From Pleurocapsa minor HA4230-MV1 (GTDB lineage Bacteria > Cyanobacteriota > Cyanobacteriia > Cyanobacteriales > Xenococcaceae): a stretch of DNA of 64,000 nt. Both the position numbers and the translations under genes were made by a program. The stretch spans positions 94,704-158,703 of the forward strand of contig JAHHHZ010000023.1 of the NCBI GenBank assembly GCA_019359095.1. The letters run 5' to 3'. Shown one piece after another: positions 54,163-62,733 of this stretch; positions within the stretch are counted from its first letter, which is position 1; each line of letters starts with the position of its first letter. Below the pieces are notes generated by a model. The model had not been told where the DNA came from. It worked only from the letters and a program-made list of their open reading frames with translations, and searched no databases.

Positions 54163-54591
54163 ATGAACAATTTCCTTAATGCCCACCACAATAATTTTGC
54201 ACGATATATTTGGTGGACAATAAACTATTCTAGAAAAGAGAGAATTATTTTGTTGAAATTTATTGCTTTTGTCACCATTTTTTTGGTCTCATACACTTTA
54301 TCTATTTCTCCTGTCCATGCTGAGACTATAAGTAATTTTGATAGTGGCGCAGTAGTGTTTGAAGCTAACTGTGCTGGCTGTCATATAAATGGGGGAAATA
54401 TTGTGCGACGGGGTAAAAACCTTAAGTCTAAAGCCCTACATAAATATAAGGTAGATAACGAAGAGGCGATCGCTAATATTGTGACTAATGGCAAAGGTCT
54501 AATGTCAGCCTATGGTGATAAACTTAGTCAGCAAGAAATAGCAGATGTCAGTGCCTATGTATTGCAACAAGCAGCAAAAAATTGGCAGTAA
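54163..54591 (+). CDS. Cytochrome c6-like electron carrier
   Basis: A small secreted c-type cytochrome. The signal region FIAFVTIFLVSYTLSISPVHA precedes a mature domain of about 90 residues with heme motif CAGCH, the axial Met in GLMSAYGDKLS and the C-terminal helix ISAYVL-type sequence (ADVSAYVLQQA). The SAYG in place of the PAF/PAFG of photosynthetic c6 suggests the c6B/c6C group. It should carry electrons in the thylakoid lumen or periplasm. The translation start is uncertain: ATG 54163 gives a 30-residue leader before the signal; TTG 54250 would give a usual signal peptide. Confidence 0.88.
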   Translation: MNNFLNAHHNNFARYIWWTINYSRKERIILLKFIAFVTIFLVSYTLSISPVHAETISNFDSGAVVFEANCAGCHINGGNIVRRGKNLKSKALHKYKVDNEEAIANIVTNGKGLMSAYGDKLSQQEIADVSAYVLQQAAKNWQ

Positions 54592-54602
54592 ATAACCTGA
54601 AA

Positions 54603-55145
54603 TTAGCCAAAAGCATGACGACAATTGTTGAGAAGATTATCCAATTGTTGTTCAACTCGAACAGGATTTTTTAATCTAAACCAGGCTGCAATTATTGCTT
54701 CTTTGGGGTTTCGTTGGTTTTGTTGAACAGTAGAAATAGCCTCTTGATTTGAATATCCGCGCTGACTGACTAACCAACTAGCTAAAACTATTCCAGTCCT
54801 GCCAACTCCACCAGAACAATGAACTACAGTTTTTTGCTGATTTTGCTCTGCGGAAATCAAAAAAGGAATAATGCGATCGATCAATATTTCTGCGGGAGGA
54901 ATTTGAAAATCTTTAATTGGTTGCCACAATACATATTTAGCAGCAAATTCTTGTCTATAGGTTTCTAATAAATTGATCGGATAACGAGCAAGTTGCTTAC
55001 TCTCCAACAGACAGCAAACTCTACCAATTTCCTGTTGTCGCATGAACTTAATCCATTGCGCAATTGACTTTTGTGTATATCTAGGTCTTGCAGCACCAAA
55101 GATTATCGATTCTTGACGAGTGGCAGGGGCAAATTTATACAGCAT
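54603..55145 (-). CDS. Dual-specificity/tyrosine phosphatase family protein
   Basis: A 180-residue cysteine phosphatase. The signature VVHCSGGVGRTGIV contains the catalytic Cys and Arg, and a general acid is expected in the preceding loop near QPIKDFQIPPAE. No transmembrane segment. It is convergent with the cytochrome gene, 11 bases apart. Substrates may be phosphotyrosine, phosphoserine or small phosphoesters. The start could be three codons upstream. Confidence 0.86.
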   Translation of the reverse strand: MLYKFAPATRQESIIFGAARPRYTQKSIAQWIKFMRQQEIGRVCCLLESKQLARYPINLLETYRQEFAAKYVLWQPIKDFQIPPAEILIDRIIPFLISAEQNQQKTVVHCSGGVGRTGIVLASWLVSQRGYSNQEAISTVQQNQRNPKEAIIAAWFRLKNPVRVEQQLDNLLNNCRHAFG

Positions 55146-55152
55146 ACTAGAC

Positions 55153-55262
55153 AATGTTAGGACGTTTTTTACTACCTATATGCGAAGCGGTATCCTTTAG
55201 GACTACCTACTACCTACGAGCTAATCACCCCAATTGTCTATCGCTAATTTTGTACGGCTATA
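55153..55262. repeat. R1 element, copy D, with nested R2 unit
   Basis: The left part AATGTTAGGACGTTTTTTAC and right part TCGCTAATTTTGTACGGCTA match the ends of R1, with the core CTACGAGCTAATCACCCCAA related to the CGAGCCGATTACT of copy A. An R2 unit, TATGCGAAGCGGTATCC... (55179-55202), lies inside. The left part also recurs at 62587-62607. It occupies the gap between the divergent phosphatase and cofH genes. Confidence 0.65.
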
Positions 55263-55336
55263 CATACTCTAGCCTTGAGAATCATATAATAACCATAGGG
55301 AAAAATAATATCTTTAAATCTTACTAATTATCAAAC

Positions 55337-56485
55337 GTGATCGATCAAGCAAAAGATGCCATTACAGTTACAGATATTTTAGACCAGGCAGCCAAGGGAA
55401 TAGATATTTCAATCGAAGACGGAATTTCTCTAATTCAACAACAAGATCCATCAATTAGATTGAATATTGCCCAAACCGCAGATCGTCTTCGTCAGAAGCA
55501 GGTAGGCGATACCGTAACCTACGTGATTAACCGTAATATTAATTTCACTAATATCTGTGAGCAACACTGTAGTTTTTGTGCTTTTCGTCGTGATGCCGAT
55601 GAAGCAGGCTCTTTTTGGCTTGATAATGCGCAAATAATTGCTAAAGCAACTGAAGCCGTGGCAATTGGCGCAACGGAAATTTGTATGCAGGGGGGTTTAA
55701 ATCCTCAAGCAAAAATCGATGGTGCATCTCTAGCTTTTTACCTAAATTTAATCAGAGAAATTAAGACGAACTTTCCTCAACTTCATCTTCATGCTTTTTC
55801 ACCCCAGGAAATCCAATTTATTGCCCGAGAAGATGGTCTTAGCTACGAACAAGTACTGTTAGCTCTAAAAGAAGCTGGGTTAGGCTCAATGCCAGGGACA
55901 GCAGCCGAAGTATTAGACGATCGCGTCAGAAAGATTATTTGTCCTGAAAAAATCAACAGCGCCACCTGGTTAGAAATTGTTGGCTTGGCTCATCGCTTGG
56001 GTATCAATACCACTAGTACAATGCTATCGGGACATATTGAGACTCATCAGGAGCAAATTGAACATCTGGCTAAATTGCGATCGCTGCAACAAACTGCCGT
56101 AGCCAATCATTATCCTGCTAAAATTACCGAGTTTATTATTTTACCTTTTGTTGGGCAAGAAGCACCTGCTCCAATTCGTAAGCGCGTTGGTAGAGATCAG
56201 CCTGATGTAGCAGAAGTATTGCATTTGACAGCTGTTGCTCGTATTTTTTTGGGAAACTGGATTGTTAATCATCAACCAAGCTGGGTCAAAATCGGCTTAT
56301 CTGGGGCAAAACAAGCCTTAAACTGTGGTTGTAACGATATTGGTGGAACTTTGATGGAAGAACACATTACCTCGATGGCGGGAGCGCAGGGAGGAACTAA
56401 CATGAGCGTGGCTACATTACGTCAGGCGATCGCCGATTTAAATCGTCCAGATCGACAAAGAACTACTGAGTATAAGTATTTCTGA
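55337..56485 (+). CDS. cofH: FO synthase subunit 2 (CofH), radical SAM
   Basis: A 382-residue radical SAM enzyme starting with GTG. The cluster motif [10 protein letters not shown] (CX3CX2C) is at about residue 75, followed by [20 protein letters not shown] and LHAFSPQEI, and near the end [14 protein letters not shown]. CofH joins a tyrosine-derived radical to the flavin precursor to make 8-hydroxy-5-deazaflavin (FO), which serves as antenna in DNA photolyases of cyanobacteria. CofG is not in the window. Confidence 0.94.
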   Translation: MIDQAKDAITVTDILDQAAKGIDISIEDGISLIQQQDPSIRLNIAQTADRLRQKQVGDTVTYVINRNINFTNICEQHCSFCAFRRDADEAGSFWLDNAQIIAKATEAVAIGATEICMQGGLNPQAKIDGASLAFYLNLIREIKTNFPQLHLHAFSPQEIQFIAREDGLSYEQVLLALKEAGLGSMPGTAAEVLDDRVRKIICPEKINSATWLEIVGLAHRLGINTTSTMLSGHIETHQEQIEHLAKLRSLQQTAVANHYPAKITEFIILPFVGQEAPAPIRKRVGRDQPDVAEVLHLTAVARIFLGNWIVNHQPSWVKIGLSGAKQALNCGCNDIGGTLMEEHITSMAGAQGGTNMSVATLRQAIADLNRPDRQRTTEYKYF

Positions 56486-56691
56486 ACCTCCCATCGGCAT
56501 GTGCTGTCGGGATTCCCATTTAGACTCGACTCTAGACACCTAAATGTCCCCGATAGAACGCCGTTACTGGGCTGTTTGTTTTACTTCCACTTGAATACTC
56601 ATGCCAGAGCATCTTTACAAGGAATAACTTTGATAGTCTTACTCAACTTAGAGCAACTTTTCCCAATGCCGATTTAGTTGGCACCCTCGAC

Positions 56692-56733
56692 AGTTCCTTC
56701 AAGTCGGGAAACCCGCCCAACGGACTGTCTCGC
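56692..56733 (-). repeat. R3 repeat inside higB
   Basis: Read on the minus strand it gives CCGTTGGGCGGGTTTCCCG then ACTTGAAGGAA, matching CCGTTGCGCGGGTTCCCCG then CGTTGAGGAA at 24343-24372. It adds codons in frame to the toxin remnant. Confidence 0.7.
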
Positions 56734-56850
56734 AAATTAACCGTCTTTAATATTGGAGGAAACAAATATAGGTTAATTGCTGCTATCCACTTTAATCGCC
56801 ACAAAGTCTACATTCGTCATATATTAACTCACGCTGAATACGACAAGCGG

Positions 56851-56968
56851 TGCGACCCCGCGTTATGCGAAGCGGTGACGCGATATGCGGAGCGGTATCC
56901 TTTAGGACGAAGGAGCTAATCCTTTAGGAATCCTTTAGGACGGCGAAAGACGCAAGGGAATGCGCACC
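56851..56968. repeat. R5 segment with nested R2 units, inserted in higB
   Basis: It starts with CGACCCCGCGT (56853-56863) and ends with GACGCAAGGGAATGCGC (56949-56965), the same two motifs that lie only nine bases apart inside R1 copy B (33425-33460). Between them here are an R2 start, a full R2 unit (56884-56907) and two further ATCCTTTAGGA copies (56919-56940). This is a repeat nested within a repeat within a gene. Confidence 0.7.
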
Positions 56969-56988
56969 AAGAAGGATAATTGGAAATT

Positions 56989-57159
56989 ATGACTACTATT
57001 GCACCAGAATTAAAACGACAATGGAAAGCGATCGCGCCTTATTTAACAATTAGCAATGAGCAAGAATACGACGAAGCGGAAGAAAGGCTTAATGTTCTGC
57101 TAACGGAATATGATAAACACCATAAATTATGCAATGTCCTGAATGGGAATCAAAAATAA
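56989..57159 (+). pseudogene. Truncated higA antitoxin
   Basis: A 56-codon frame starting MTTIAPELKRQWKAIAPYLT with SNEQEYDEAEERLNVLLTEY, the N-terminal part of HigA-type antitoxins paired with the HigB family. The frame runs into an IS1-type fragment after about residue 46, and the helix-turn-helix half is missing. Together with the broken toxin gene it is the remnant of one toxin-antitoxin module. Confidence 0.75.
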
Positions 57160-57266
57160 TAGTCAAGAATGGTCGCCGAAAAGGTAAACAGAACTACCTT
57201 TGTCCTAAAGCGATTGTCTTGAATGTCAAGTTTAATTTGTCTTCAAAAGCGATCGCTAAGAACTAA
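57129..57266 (+). mobile_element. IS1-family transposase fragment (InsA zinc-ribbon)
   Basis: A 45-codon frame starting MQCPEWESKIIVKNGRRKGK and QNYLC resembles the N-terminal zinc ribbon of IS1-type InsA (usually CPECGS...IVKNG..RGKQNYLC). One of the Cys residues is replaced by Trp and the rest of the element is absent. It forms the break point of higA. Confidence 0.65.
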
Positions 57267-57489
57267 ATTAATCCAGGGTAATTGGTCATCACAGTAAGTT
57301 ATGACTGCGATTTAAAAAATCAAAAATAACAATGCAATTTAATTAGGCGATTTGAGGTTACCCTAAAGAATGTTATACCCTTGTCTTAAAGCATAAACTT
57401 CGTGACCAGAGGGAATCCTTTTATTTTTACAAAATATGTAAATTCAAGATTGCAGCAAAATATGAGTCTCTTGAATATTAATATTGAGG
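57267..57489. other. Gap inside the degenerate region
   Basis: About 220 bases between the IS1 fragment and the helicase remnant. No recognisable coding piece or repeat was found by eye. Confidence 0.4.
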
Positions 57490-58290
57490 GCTGCTGCTAC
57501 TGCTGCTATACGCTGAAATCCAGCCGAACTATAGCGAGCGCCTGTTCGATCTGCAGCATATCTTTCACGAGAAAGTAGGAATTTTCACTGATAGCAAAGG
57601 CGATCGCCTTGCTTTTAGTGGTTGGTCGGATAATGTCGAGTCGTTTCATGTTTATTGTGATTGGGAAGGCGATCGCGATTTGGAAAGAGTTAACGAAGAA
57701 GCCTATCGTTTTGAGCAATTATGGAATGACTATACTCCCCTCAAAGATTTAATGTTTCGCCATACCCGCGACACCTTGAGGCAATATTACAAGTTGGGTA
57801 TCTTAGACCGAGATATTCCCCGAAGAATAGTTAGTGATAATGCGATCGCTCTCGAACCAAATCGTGAAGTTCCTTTATACCAGGCTGTAAGTGATTATGT
57901 TCGCCATTTTTACAGACTAGCTCAGAAAGAAAACCGCAAGGCTTTGGGCTTTTTAATGACCTTATATGGATTATCTGAGAGAAAACTTACAGCAGACTAT
58001 ATGGTTCTCAAGTAGCTTGTTATTCGGGAAGAGGGGGCGAATTATGTCAAGCAGGACGGACATCTCACGGTGCGGAGGCAACCTCCGCACCCCTGTCCTC
58101 AGAATGGCAAACAGTACCAAAAGAACAAATCAAACGTCAATTTCGAGAAGAAGACATCAAAATCTTACTCTGTACGGAATCTGCCAGTGAAGGATTGAAC
58201 CTGTAAACCTGTGGGGTATTAATAAACTATGATCTACCTTGGAATCCTATGAGGGTAGAACAACGTATCGGTAGAATCGATTCAGCCAAG
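57490..58290 (+). pseudogene. Decayed PLD-SNF2-type helicase
   Basis: Pieces in order: HEKVGIFTDSKGDRLAFSGW and NVESFHVYCDWEGD (end of a phospholipase D-like domain), VNEEAYRFEQLWNDYTP, then after a deletion FRHTRDTLRQYYKLGILDRD and PRRIVSDNAIALEPN, then QVACYSGRGG, and finally QIKRQFREEDIKILLCTESA, SEGLNL, an in-frame stop, [18 protein letters not shown]. These are motifs of a large PLD-linked SNF2 helicase of the kind found in restriction and defence loci. The ATPase N-terminal lobe is missing. It cannot be functional. Confidence 0.75.
58069..58091. repeat. R4 perfect hairpin inside the helicase remnant
   Basis: GGTGCGGAGG and CCTCCGCACC, separated by CAA, form a 10-bp perfect stem. The surrounding codons (about GRTSHGAEATSAPLSS) interrupt the helicase homology without changing frame, so this is an insertion into coding sequence. 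Confidence 0.75.
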
Positions 58291-58440
58291 TCATCATATT
58301 CGCATCCCTAGCTAAAGCTGCCTCAATCCTCAAATGCAGGTTCGCCACCAACTTTCTCAAATATCCAGGCTGAGTTGCTTTGTTCTTTATCTTATCCAGC
58401 TTACGGGCGATCGCTTTTTCAGGGGACTTAATTCAGACTG
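58249..58440 (-). other. Unassigned open stretch on the minus strand
   Basis: About 60 codons without stop, with a protein-like composition ([40 protein letters not shown]) and an in-frame stop directly upstream. It partly overlaps the end of the helicase remnant. It may be the edge of another lost gene or chance; I recognise no family. Confidence 0.25.
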
Positions 58441-58540
58441 ATTCATTTCGAGTTTTTCATACTTAATCTTCATTCATTGTGCCAAATACTTATCCCTCTT
58501 ATGTCACTCTCCGAGTTTAACTAGTAACAAATCAAAGAGA

Positions 58541-59101
58541 TTACCCAGAAAGAAGCAAGGGTTGAAATTGATTCATAGTATGAATTAAACGATGAAGTCC
58601 GAGTAATAAATAAGAATTAGGAAAGATTTCTAGCCAGGGAAAAATCAACCATAACAGAAGGGTAGGTTGTCCTAAAGGACTTGTCTACCGAACTAAGCGG
58701 CATATGCGGAGCAGTATCCTTTAGGACAAGTCGCATAGTTGGAGATACCGCTTCGCATAAATAATTAAACGAAAATTATTTAAGACATTCTTCCATCCTG
58801 TTTGATGATTCGATTGTGGATGAGAAGCAAAATCAATAGTTGTTTTAGGTCGGTCAGAATTAACAAGAGCCAATGAATTTAAAGATAAAAAAGGTTGAGT
58901 ACTTAAACTAATCATTAAATAAGCACTCATGATGATTTCCCAGCATTTGTTAATCTCCTGAAAATTAGTAAATCTGTAATCAGTCCATCCTAGTTCTTGT
59001 TTACATTGTCTAAAGCTATATTCTACATAGGTTCTTAATCCATAAAGGTTGCCTAAAATCTTCTTCATCTTACTTCTTTTTTCCTGAATGTTTGTCATCA
59101 T
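58541..59101 (-). mobile_element. IS701-type transposase remnant interrupted by an R2 repeat
   Basis: The frame from 59101 encodes KILGNLYGLRTYVEYSFRQC and KQELGWTDYRFTNFQEINKC, then WEIIMSAYLMISL, the C-terminal part of an IS701/DDE transposase; the catalytic N-terminal part is missing. At NNFRLII the frame enters a repeat (58667-58762). Beyond the repeat the same frame type resumes as QPTLLLWLIFPWLEIFPNSY, LLLGLHRLIHTMNQFQ and a stop at 58541. So the repeat inserted into an existing transposase gene. Confidence 0.82.
58667..58762. repeat. R2-bearing element inserted in the transposase
   Basis: It is bounded by TTGTCCTAAAGGA (58667-58679) and holds its inverse TCCTTTAGGACAA (58717-58729); a full R2 unit is at 58703-58726 and an inverted half unit, ATACCGCTTCGCATA, at 58745-58759. 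Removing it restores the flanking transposase protein sequence, which dates the insertion after the IS. Confidence 0.75.
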
Positions 59102-59325
59102 AAAAGAAGTTGAATTCTCGGAAAGTGACAGAATAGGGTTAAAGTGTAATGAATTCTAATGCTCGGTTTCTTTCAGATTCTTAGGACAGTTTGTCAGATT
59201 TTTATGGTGTTATTATGCGACTGATAAAATGGCTGCGATCGCCTTAGTAACATCTGAATTCCACTGCCTACTATTTGGCCGTGCCGTTGTACAAAACGGC
59301 CTTCACACTACCAGCACTCAACTAT

Positions 59326-59712
59326 TCAAAACATCGTATTATCGTTAGCCGACGCTTCTGGGATGGTCTGTAACACGTCCCAATGCTCGACTATCTTACC
59401 TTGATCATCCAGGCGGAAGATGTCGATGCCCGCCCAGTCATTGTCGCTTGGCCATTGTTGGTAGCAATGCAAGACTACATAATCGCCTTCAGCGAAGACG
59501 CGCTTAAACTGGACGCACTTGCCCTGATATTCTTTCGCCATCCTCTCGAAATATTCGATGAAAGCCTGCTTCCCGTCGGCCACCGCTGGATTGTGCTGGA
59601 TGTACACATCGCCGACATATTTCTCGACGGCTTTTGCGGGCTGACACTGATTGAACATCAGGTCATAAAATGCCGTGACCGTCTGTTTGTTTTGCTCAAG
59701 TTTATCTGTCAT
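59326..59712 (-). CDS. SnoaL/NTF2-like protein
   Basis: A 128-residue SnoaL-like protein: [54 protein letters not shown] and [20 protein letters not shown] are the family signature, with the His and Asp residues often used for acid-base chemistry. Many are annotated as polyketide cyclase-like, but most are of unknown function. Base composition is richer in G and C than in the left of the window, and no HIP1 site lies in the gene, in keeping with acquisition by transfer. Confidence 0.86.
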   Translation of the reverse strand: MTDKLEQNKQTVTAFYDLMFNQCQPAKAVEKYVGDVYIQHNPAVADGKQAFIEYFERMAKEYQGKCVQFKRVFAEGDYVVLHCYQQWPSDNDWAGIDIFRLDDQGKIVEHWDVLQTIPEASANDNTMF

Positions 59713-59846
59713 TCGTTCTACACCTCACATTAACCGAAACTCCCAGCGGCTCAAATTAGCGGCGGGCAAAGAAACTCGAACGCAGCACTAGCGGCTTTAA
59801 CCCGTCTGCTGCATTGTTAGGTGGCTGCTCTGGACACAGCACCCAT

Positions 59847-60599
59847 TTAGATTTGTGCCATGCCACCATCGACGAATAGCTCAATGCCGTTTACAAAGCT
59901 GCTGTCATCTGAAGCAAGAAAGACAACCGCTTTGGCGATCTCATCAGGCGTGCCAACGCGTCCCAATGGGATATTGTTGACATCGCTCTTCACAAATTCT
60001 TTCACCTGCTCTTCACTGAGTCCGAAGAGATTGTAACCAGGAGTCGGAATGGTACCAGGGCTGACCGCATTCACTCTAATCTGGCGGTCTTTGAGGTCGA
60101 GTATCCAGTTGCGGGCAAACGATCGCACGGCAGCTTTGGTGGCGCTATAAACGCTGAAGGCTGGAGTACCCCTGATGGAAGCAGTTGAGGCATTCAGGAT
60201 GATGGCAGCGCCCTCTGGTATCAGCGGCAGTGCCTTCTGCACAGTGAAAAGTAGACCCTTGACATTGGTGTTGAATGTTTTGTCAAAATGTTCTTCGGTG
60301 ATCGATCCGAGCGGGATGAGTTCTGCACTGCCAGCATTCGCAAAGATGACATCGAGGCGACCTTGCTCTTGCTCGATCGTGGCGTAAAGACGATCGAGGT
60401 CTGCCAGATTTGAGACATCGCTTTTAACGCCCATCACGTTCTTACCAATTTCGTTTACAGCCGCATCAAGTTCCGTCTGACGACGACCCGTGATAAAAAC
60501 ATACGCACCTTCGACAACGAATTGCTTGGCAGTGGCAAGCCCAATACCGCTGGTGCCACCAGTAACGAGGGCGACTTTGCCTGAGAGTTTTTGTGACAT
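59847..60599 (-). CDS. SDR-family oxidoreductase
   Basis: A 250-residue classical short-chain dehydrogenase: TGxxxGxG motif in [19 protein letters not shown] in [12 protein letters not shown], catalytic Ser in [11 protein letters not shown] and YxxxK in [11 protein letters not shown], then the VSPGTIPTP segment. It reduces or oxidises an unknown alcohol or ketone with NAD(P). Start at ATG 60599; a longer frame to 60725 runs through the tail of another SDR gene. It is the only intact SDR of the three here. Confidence 0.9.
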   Translation of the reverse strand: MSQKLSGKVALVTGGTSGIGLATAKQFVVEGAYVFITGRRQTELDAAVNEIGKNVMGVKSDVSNLADLDRLYATIEQEQGRLDVIFANAGSAELIPLGSITEEHFDKTFNTNVKGLLFTVQKALPLIPEGAAIILNASTASIRGTPAFSVYSATKAAVRSFARNWILDLKDRQIRVNAVSPGTIPTPGYNLFGLSEEQVKEFVKSDVNNIPLGRVGTPDEIAKAVVFLASDDSSFVNGIELFVDGGMAQI

Positions 60600-60648
60600 C
60601 GTGTTCTCCTGGTCGAGTTTAGGGATTACAAATTTGATTACAGATTGT

Positions 60649-60710
60649 TCAAGCGGTAAAACCGCCATCAATTTTGAGGCTCGCGCCCTTGACAAAAGTG
60701 GGTGTTGATC
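60649..60710 (-). pseudogene. C-terminal tail of a third SDR gene
   Basis: On the minus strand [16 protein letters not shown] and a stop (TGA at 60649) form a typical SDR C-terminus, out of frame with the overlapping upstream extension of the next gene. Nothing else of that gene remains. Confidence 0.65.
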
Positions 60711-60745
60711 GCTACTTGGTCGCAACGTGTCGCACTGCCAATCGA

Positions 60746-61502
60746 CTACTGCGCTACATATCCACCATCTACCATCAATGTTTCACCTGTTATGAACGAT
60801 GCCAGGTCAGATGATAAAAACAGGACTGCATTTGCAACTTCAAGCGGTGTTCCAACTCGTCCGATCGGGTGAAGTCCTGTCATGTAAGCTTTGGCTTCAT
60901 CCTGCCCACCTGTAGCTGCTTCAAACATATCTGTTTCGATTACTGCTGGTGCAACGACATTGATGCGAATACCCGCTTTGGCATATTGGAGCGCAGCAGC
61001 TTTTGTTAAGCCTACTACCGCATGTTTACTCGCGGTGTAGAGAGGTACGCCAGGAAGTGCAATGACTCCATTCGCAGATGCCGTATTGACGATTGAACCA
61101 CTTTCCTGTTTCAACATCTGAGCGATTTCATATTTCATCGACAACCAAACGCCTTTGACATTGACGTTCATCATGCCCTCGTATTCCGCTTGTGTTTGAT
61201 CGATCAATGAGGGGTTTTCGCCGACAGTTCCTGCATTATTAAAGGCAATATCTAACCGACCAAAAACGCCAACCGCTTTATCAACCTTTCGTGACATCTG
61301 CTTGCACAAAAATCGCCTCTCCACCAGCGTCCTTAATCAATCGAACAGTTTCTTCACCTTCATCCATTCGACGACCCACCACCACCACCTTTGCTTGTTG
61401 TTGAGCATAAGCGATAACTTCGTTAAGCTTCGCTAACGCAGTAGCTCTACCAATTCCCAATGTGCCTCCAGTGAATAACGCCACTTTATCCTGAAGTATC
61501 AT
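60746..61502 (-). pseudogene. Frameshifted SDR-family oxidoreductase
   Basis: The N-terminal piece (61281-61502) reads MILQDKVALFTGGTLGIGRA, KVVVVGRRMDEGEE and IFVQADVTKG. The C-terminal piece (60746-61324) continues, in another frame, VDKAVGVFGRLDIAFNNAG, VNTASANGVIALPG, YTASKHAVVGLTKA and ends DGGYVAQ. The shift lies near 61290-61295, where one extra G separates TK from VDKAV, and several codons usually found there are also missing. A short insert (about KLNEV) sits in the N-terminal piece. With the glycine loop and YxxxK on different frames, no normal enzyme can be made unless a frameshift is used. Confidence 0.8.
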
Positions 61503-61760
61503 TCTATTTCTCCTTCTATTTCAATGAGCGTTGACTAAAAAAGTGATGCCCCGATGACTCAACTTGTAGTAAGTCACGCCAGATGATTATTTCATTGGTG
61601 GTGTAATCGTTGCCCAACATTCAGCAAGTTTGCCTGACAATGTTGTCGTCATGATGGACTTTTTTGGATGTATCACTTCTAAATCAGTGACTTATTTACC
61701 GATTGGTACATATTATCGCAGGACTTATCAAACTGTCAAGAAAGTTTTATACTGAACGGT

Positions 61761-62375
61761 ATGGAAAAGAGAAAGTCTCATGGTGTGCAGGGTCGTCCTC
61801 GCACTTTTAATATCGACATCGCTTTAGAGCAGGCGTTGCTGCTGTTCTGGCGCAAGGGCTATTTGGGTACATCCCTCACAGATCTGACTGAGGCGATGGG
61901 CATTAACCGTCCGAGCCTTTATGCCGCTTTTGGCAATAAGGAAACTTTATTCCGCAAGGCACTCGATCGCTATCGCGATCGGCACACTACGTACTATCAG
62001 GATGCCCTTGAGGAACCAACTGCCCAAAGAGCGATCGAGCGGATGATGCAGGGTGCGGTGGATTTAGTGACCAATCCAGGCAATCCGTCCAGTTGTCTGT
62101 TGACACAGAGTCTGCTCGCCTGCGCAGATCCAGACGATCCGCTCCATCAGGAATTGGCAGAACGCCAAGCGGCAGCCGTAATTGCTATCCGCGATCGCTT
62201 CGAGCGGGCGGTATCAGAGGGGGACTTGCTGCCCGATGCTGACCCTGCTGTCCTTGCCCGCTTTGTGCTCACGGTCAACGCTGGACTGTCGGTGCAAGCA
62301 GCAAGTGGAGCAAGTCGTACGGAACTCCTACAAGTTGTTCAGACGGCATTGCAAGCCTGCCCAATATTAAATTAG
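61761..62375 (+). CDS. TetR/AcrR-family regulator
   Basis: A 204-residue regulator with the TetR helix-turn-helix in residues 20-60: SLTDLTEAMGINRPSLYAAF followed by GNKETLFRKALDRY. The C-terminal ligand-binding domain is all helical. It is divergent from the SDR genes, the usual arrangement for a repressor controlling adjacent enzymes. The upstream gap has ACCGATTGGTAC (61699-61710) and ACTGAACGGTA (61751-61761), either of which might be part of an operator. Confidence 0.88.
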   Translation: MEKRKSHGVQGRPRTFNIDIALEQALLLFWRKGYLGTSLTDLTEAMGINRPSLYAAFGNKETLFRKALDRYRDRHTTYYQDALEEPTAQRAIERMMQGAVDLVTNPGNPSSCLLTQSLLACADPDDPLHQELAERQAAAVIAIRDRFERAVSEGDLLPDADPAVLARFVLTVNAGLSVQAASGASRTELLQVVQTALQACPILN

Positions 62376-62733
62376 GTAAATCGGTTTAATTATTATTTGA
62401 ATTCAGGCAACCACAAATTTTTGGGGTTTGAAATTGAGTTATTAATTTTGATTTGTTTAATCTATCGCTCTTAACAGGGATAATTGAAGCGAGCATGTCA
62501 CCAGGTGCAATTAGAACTAAACTGAAGTCTAAAACAGTGTAAATTCGTTAACCAGTAAAGGCAATTTGGGGGATACGACAGAATCTAATGTTAGGACGTT
62601 TTTTACTGATATCTATTTGCCCTCAAGGATATGCGTAGCGCTATGCTTTAGCACTAACTTCGTGTCGCATTTGCCCTATTGTTAGTTCTCCTTAACTTAA
62701 GGTCTCTAAAACTTTGCATCCCTGAAGTTAGGA
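62376..62733. repeat. Gap with a half R1 element (copy E) and a variant R2 unit
   Basis: AATGTTAGGACGTTTTTTAC at 62587-62606 is identical to the left part of R1 copy D. A 24-base variant of R2, TATGCGTAGCGCTATGC then TTTAGCA, lies at 62630-62653. The right end of R1 is not found. The rest of the gap shows nothing recognisable. Confidence 0.6.

Larger units (their letters stand above)
56588..56992 (+). pseudogene. Broken higB toxin gene with two repeat insertions
   Basis: The reading THARASLQ, then after a frameshift NNFDSLTQLRATFPNADLVG, TVFNIGGNKYRLIAAIHFNR and VYIRHILTHAEYDK are pieces of a HigB-family toxin. Between VGT and TVFN about 20 extra codons come from an R3 repeat (56692-56733). 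After EYDK an R5/R2 composite (56851-56968) interrupts the gene with stops, and the C-terminal KKDNWKL follows it. The stop overlaps the higA start as ATGA, preserving the original operon join. Confidence 0.8.

Noticed and set aside
56486..56587. IS200/IS605-type end after cofH
   Set aside because: The sequence has a mobile-element feel, but no transposase residue motif or end structure could be shown.
57680..58015. Intact small helicase-related gene
   Set aside because: The 111-codon frame is only a middle piece of a larger SNF2-type protein whose other pieces lie in the flanks with deletions and a stop.
58721..59101. Functional transposase gene
   Set aside because: It lacks the N-terminal catalytic part and its C-terminal part is interrupted by a repeat.
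60746..61502. Two separate small SDR-related genes
   Set aside because: The two frames are consecutive halves of one SDR; neither half could form a working enzyme.
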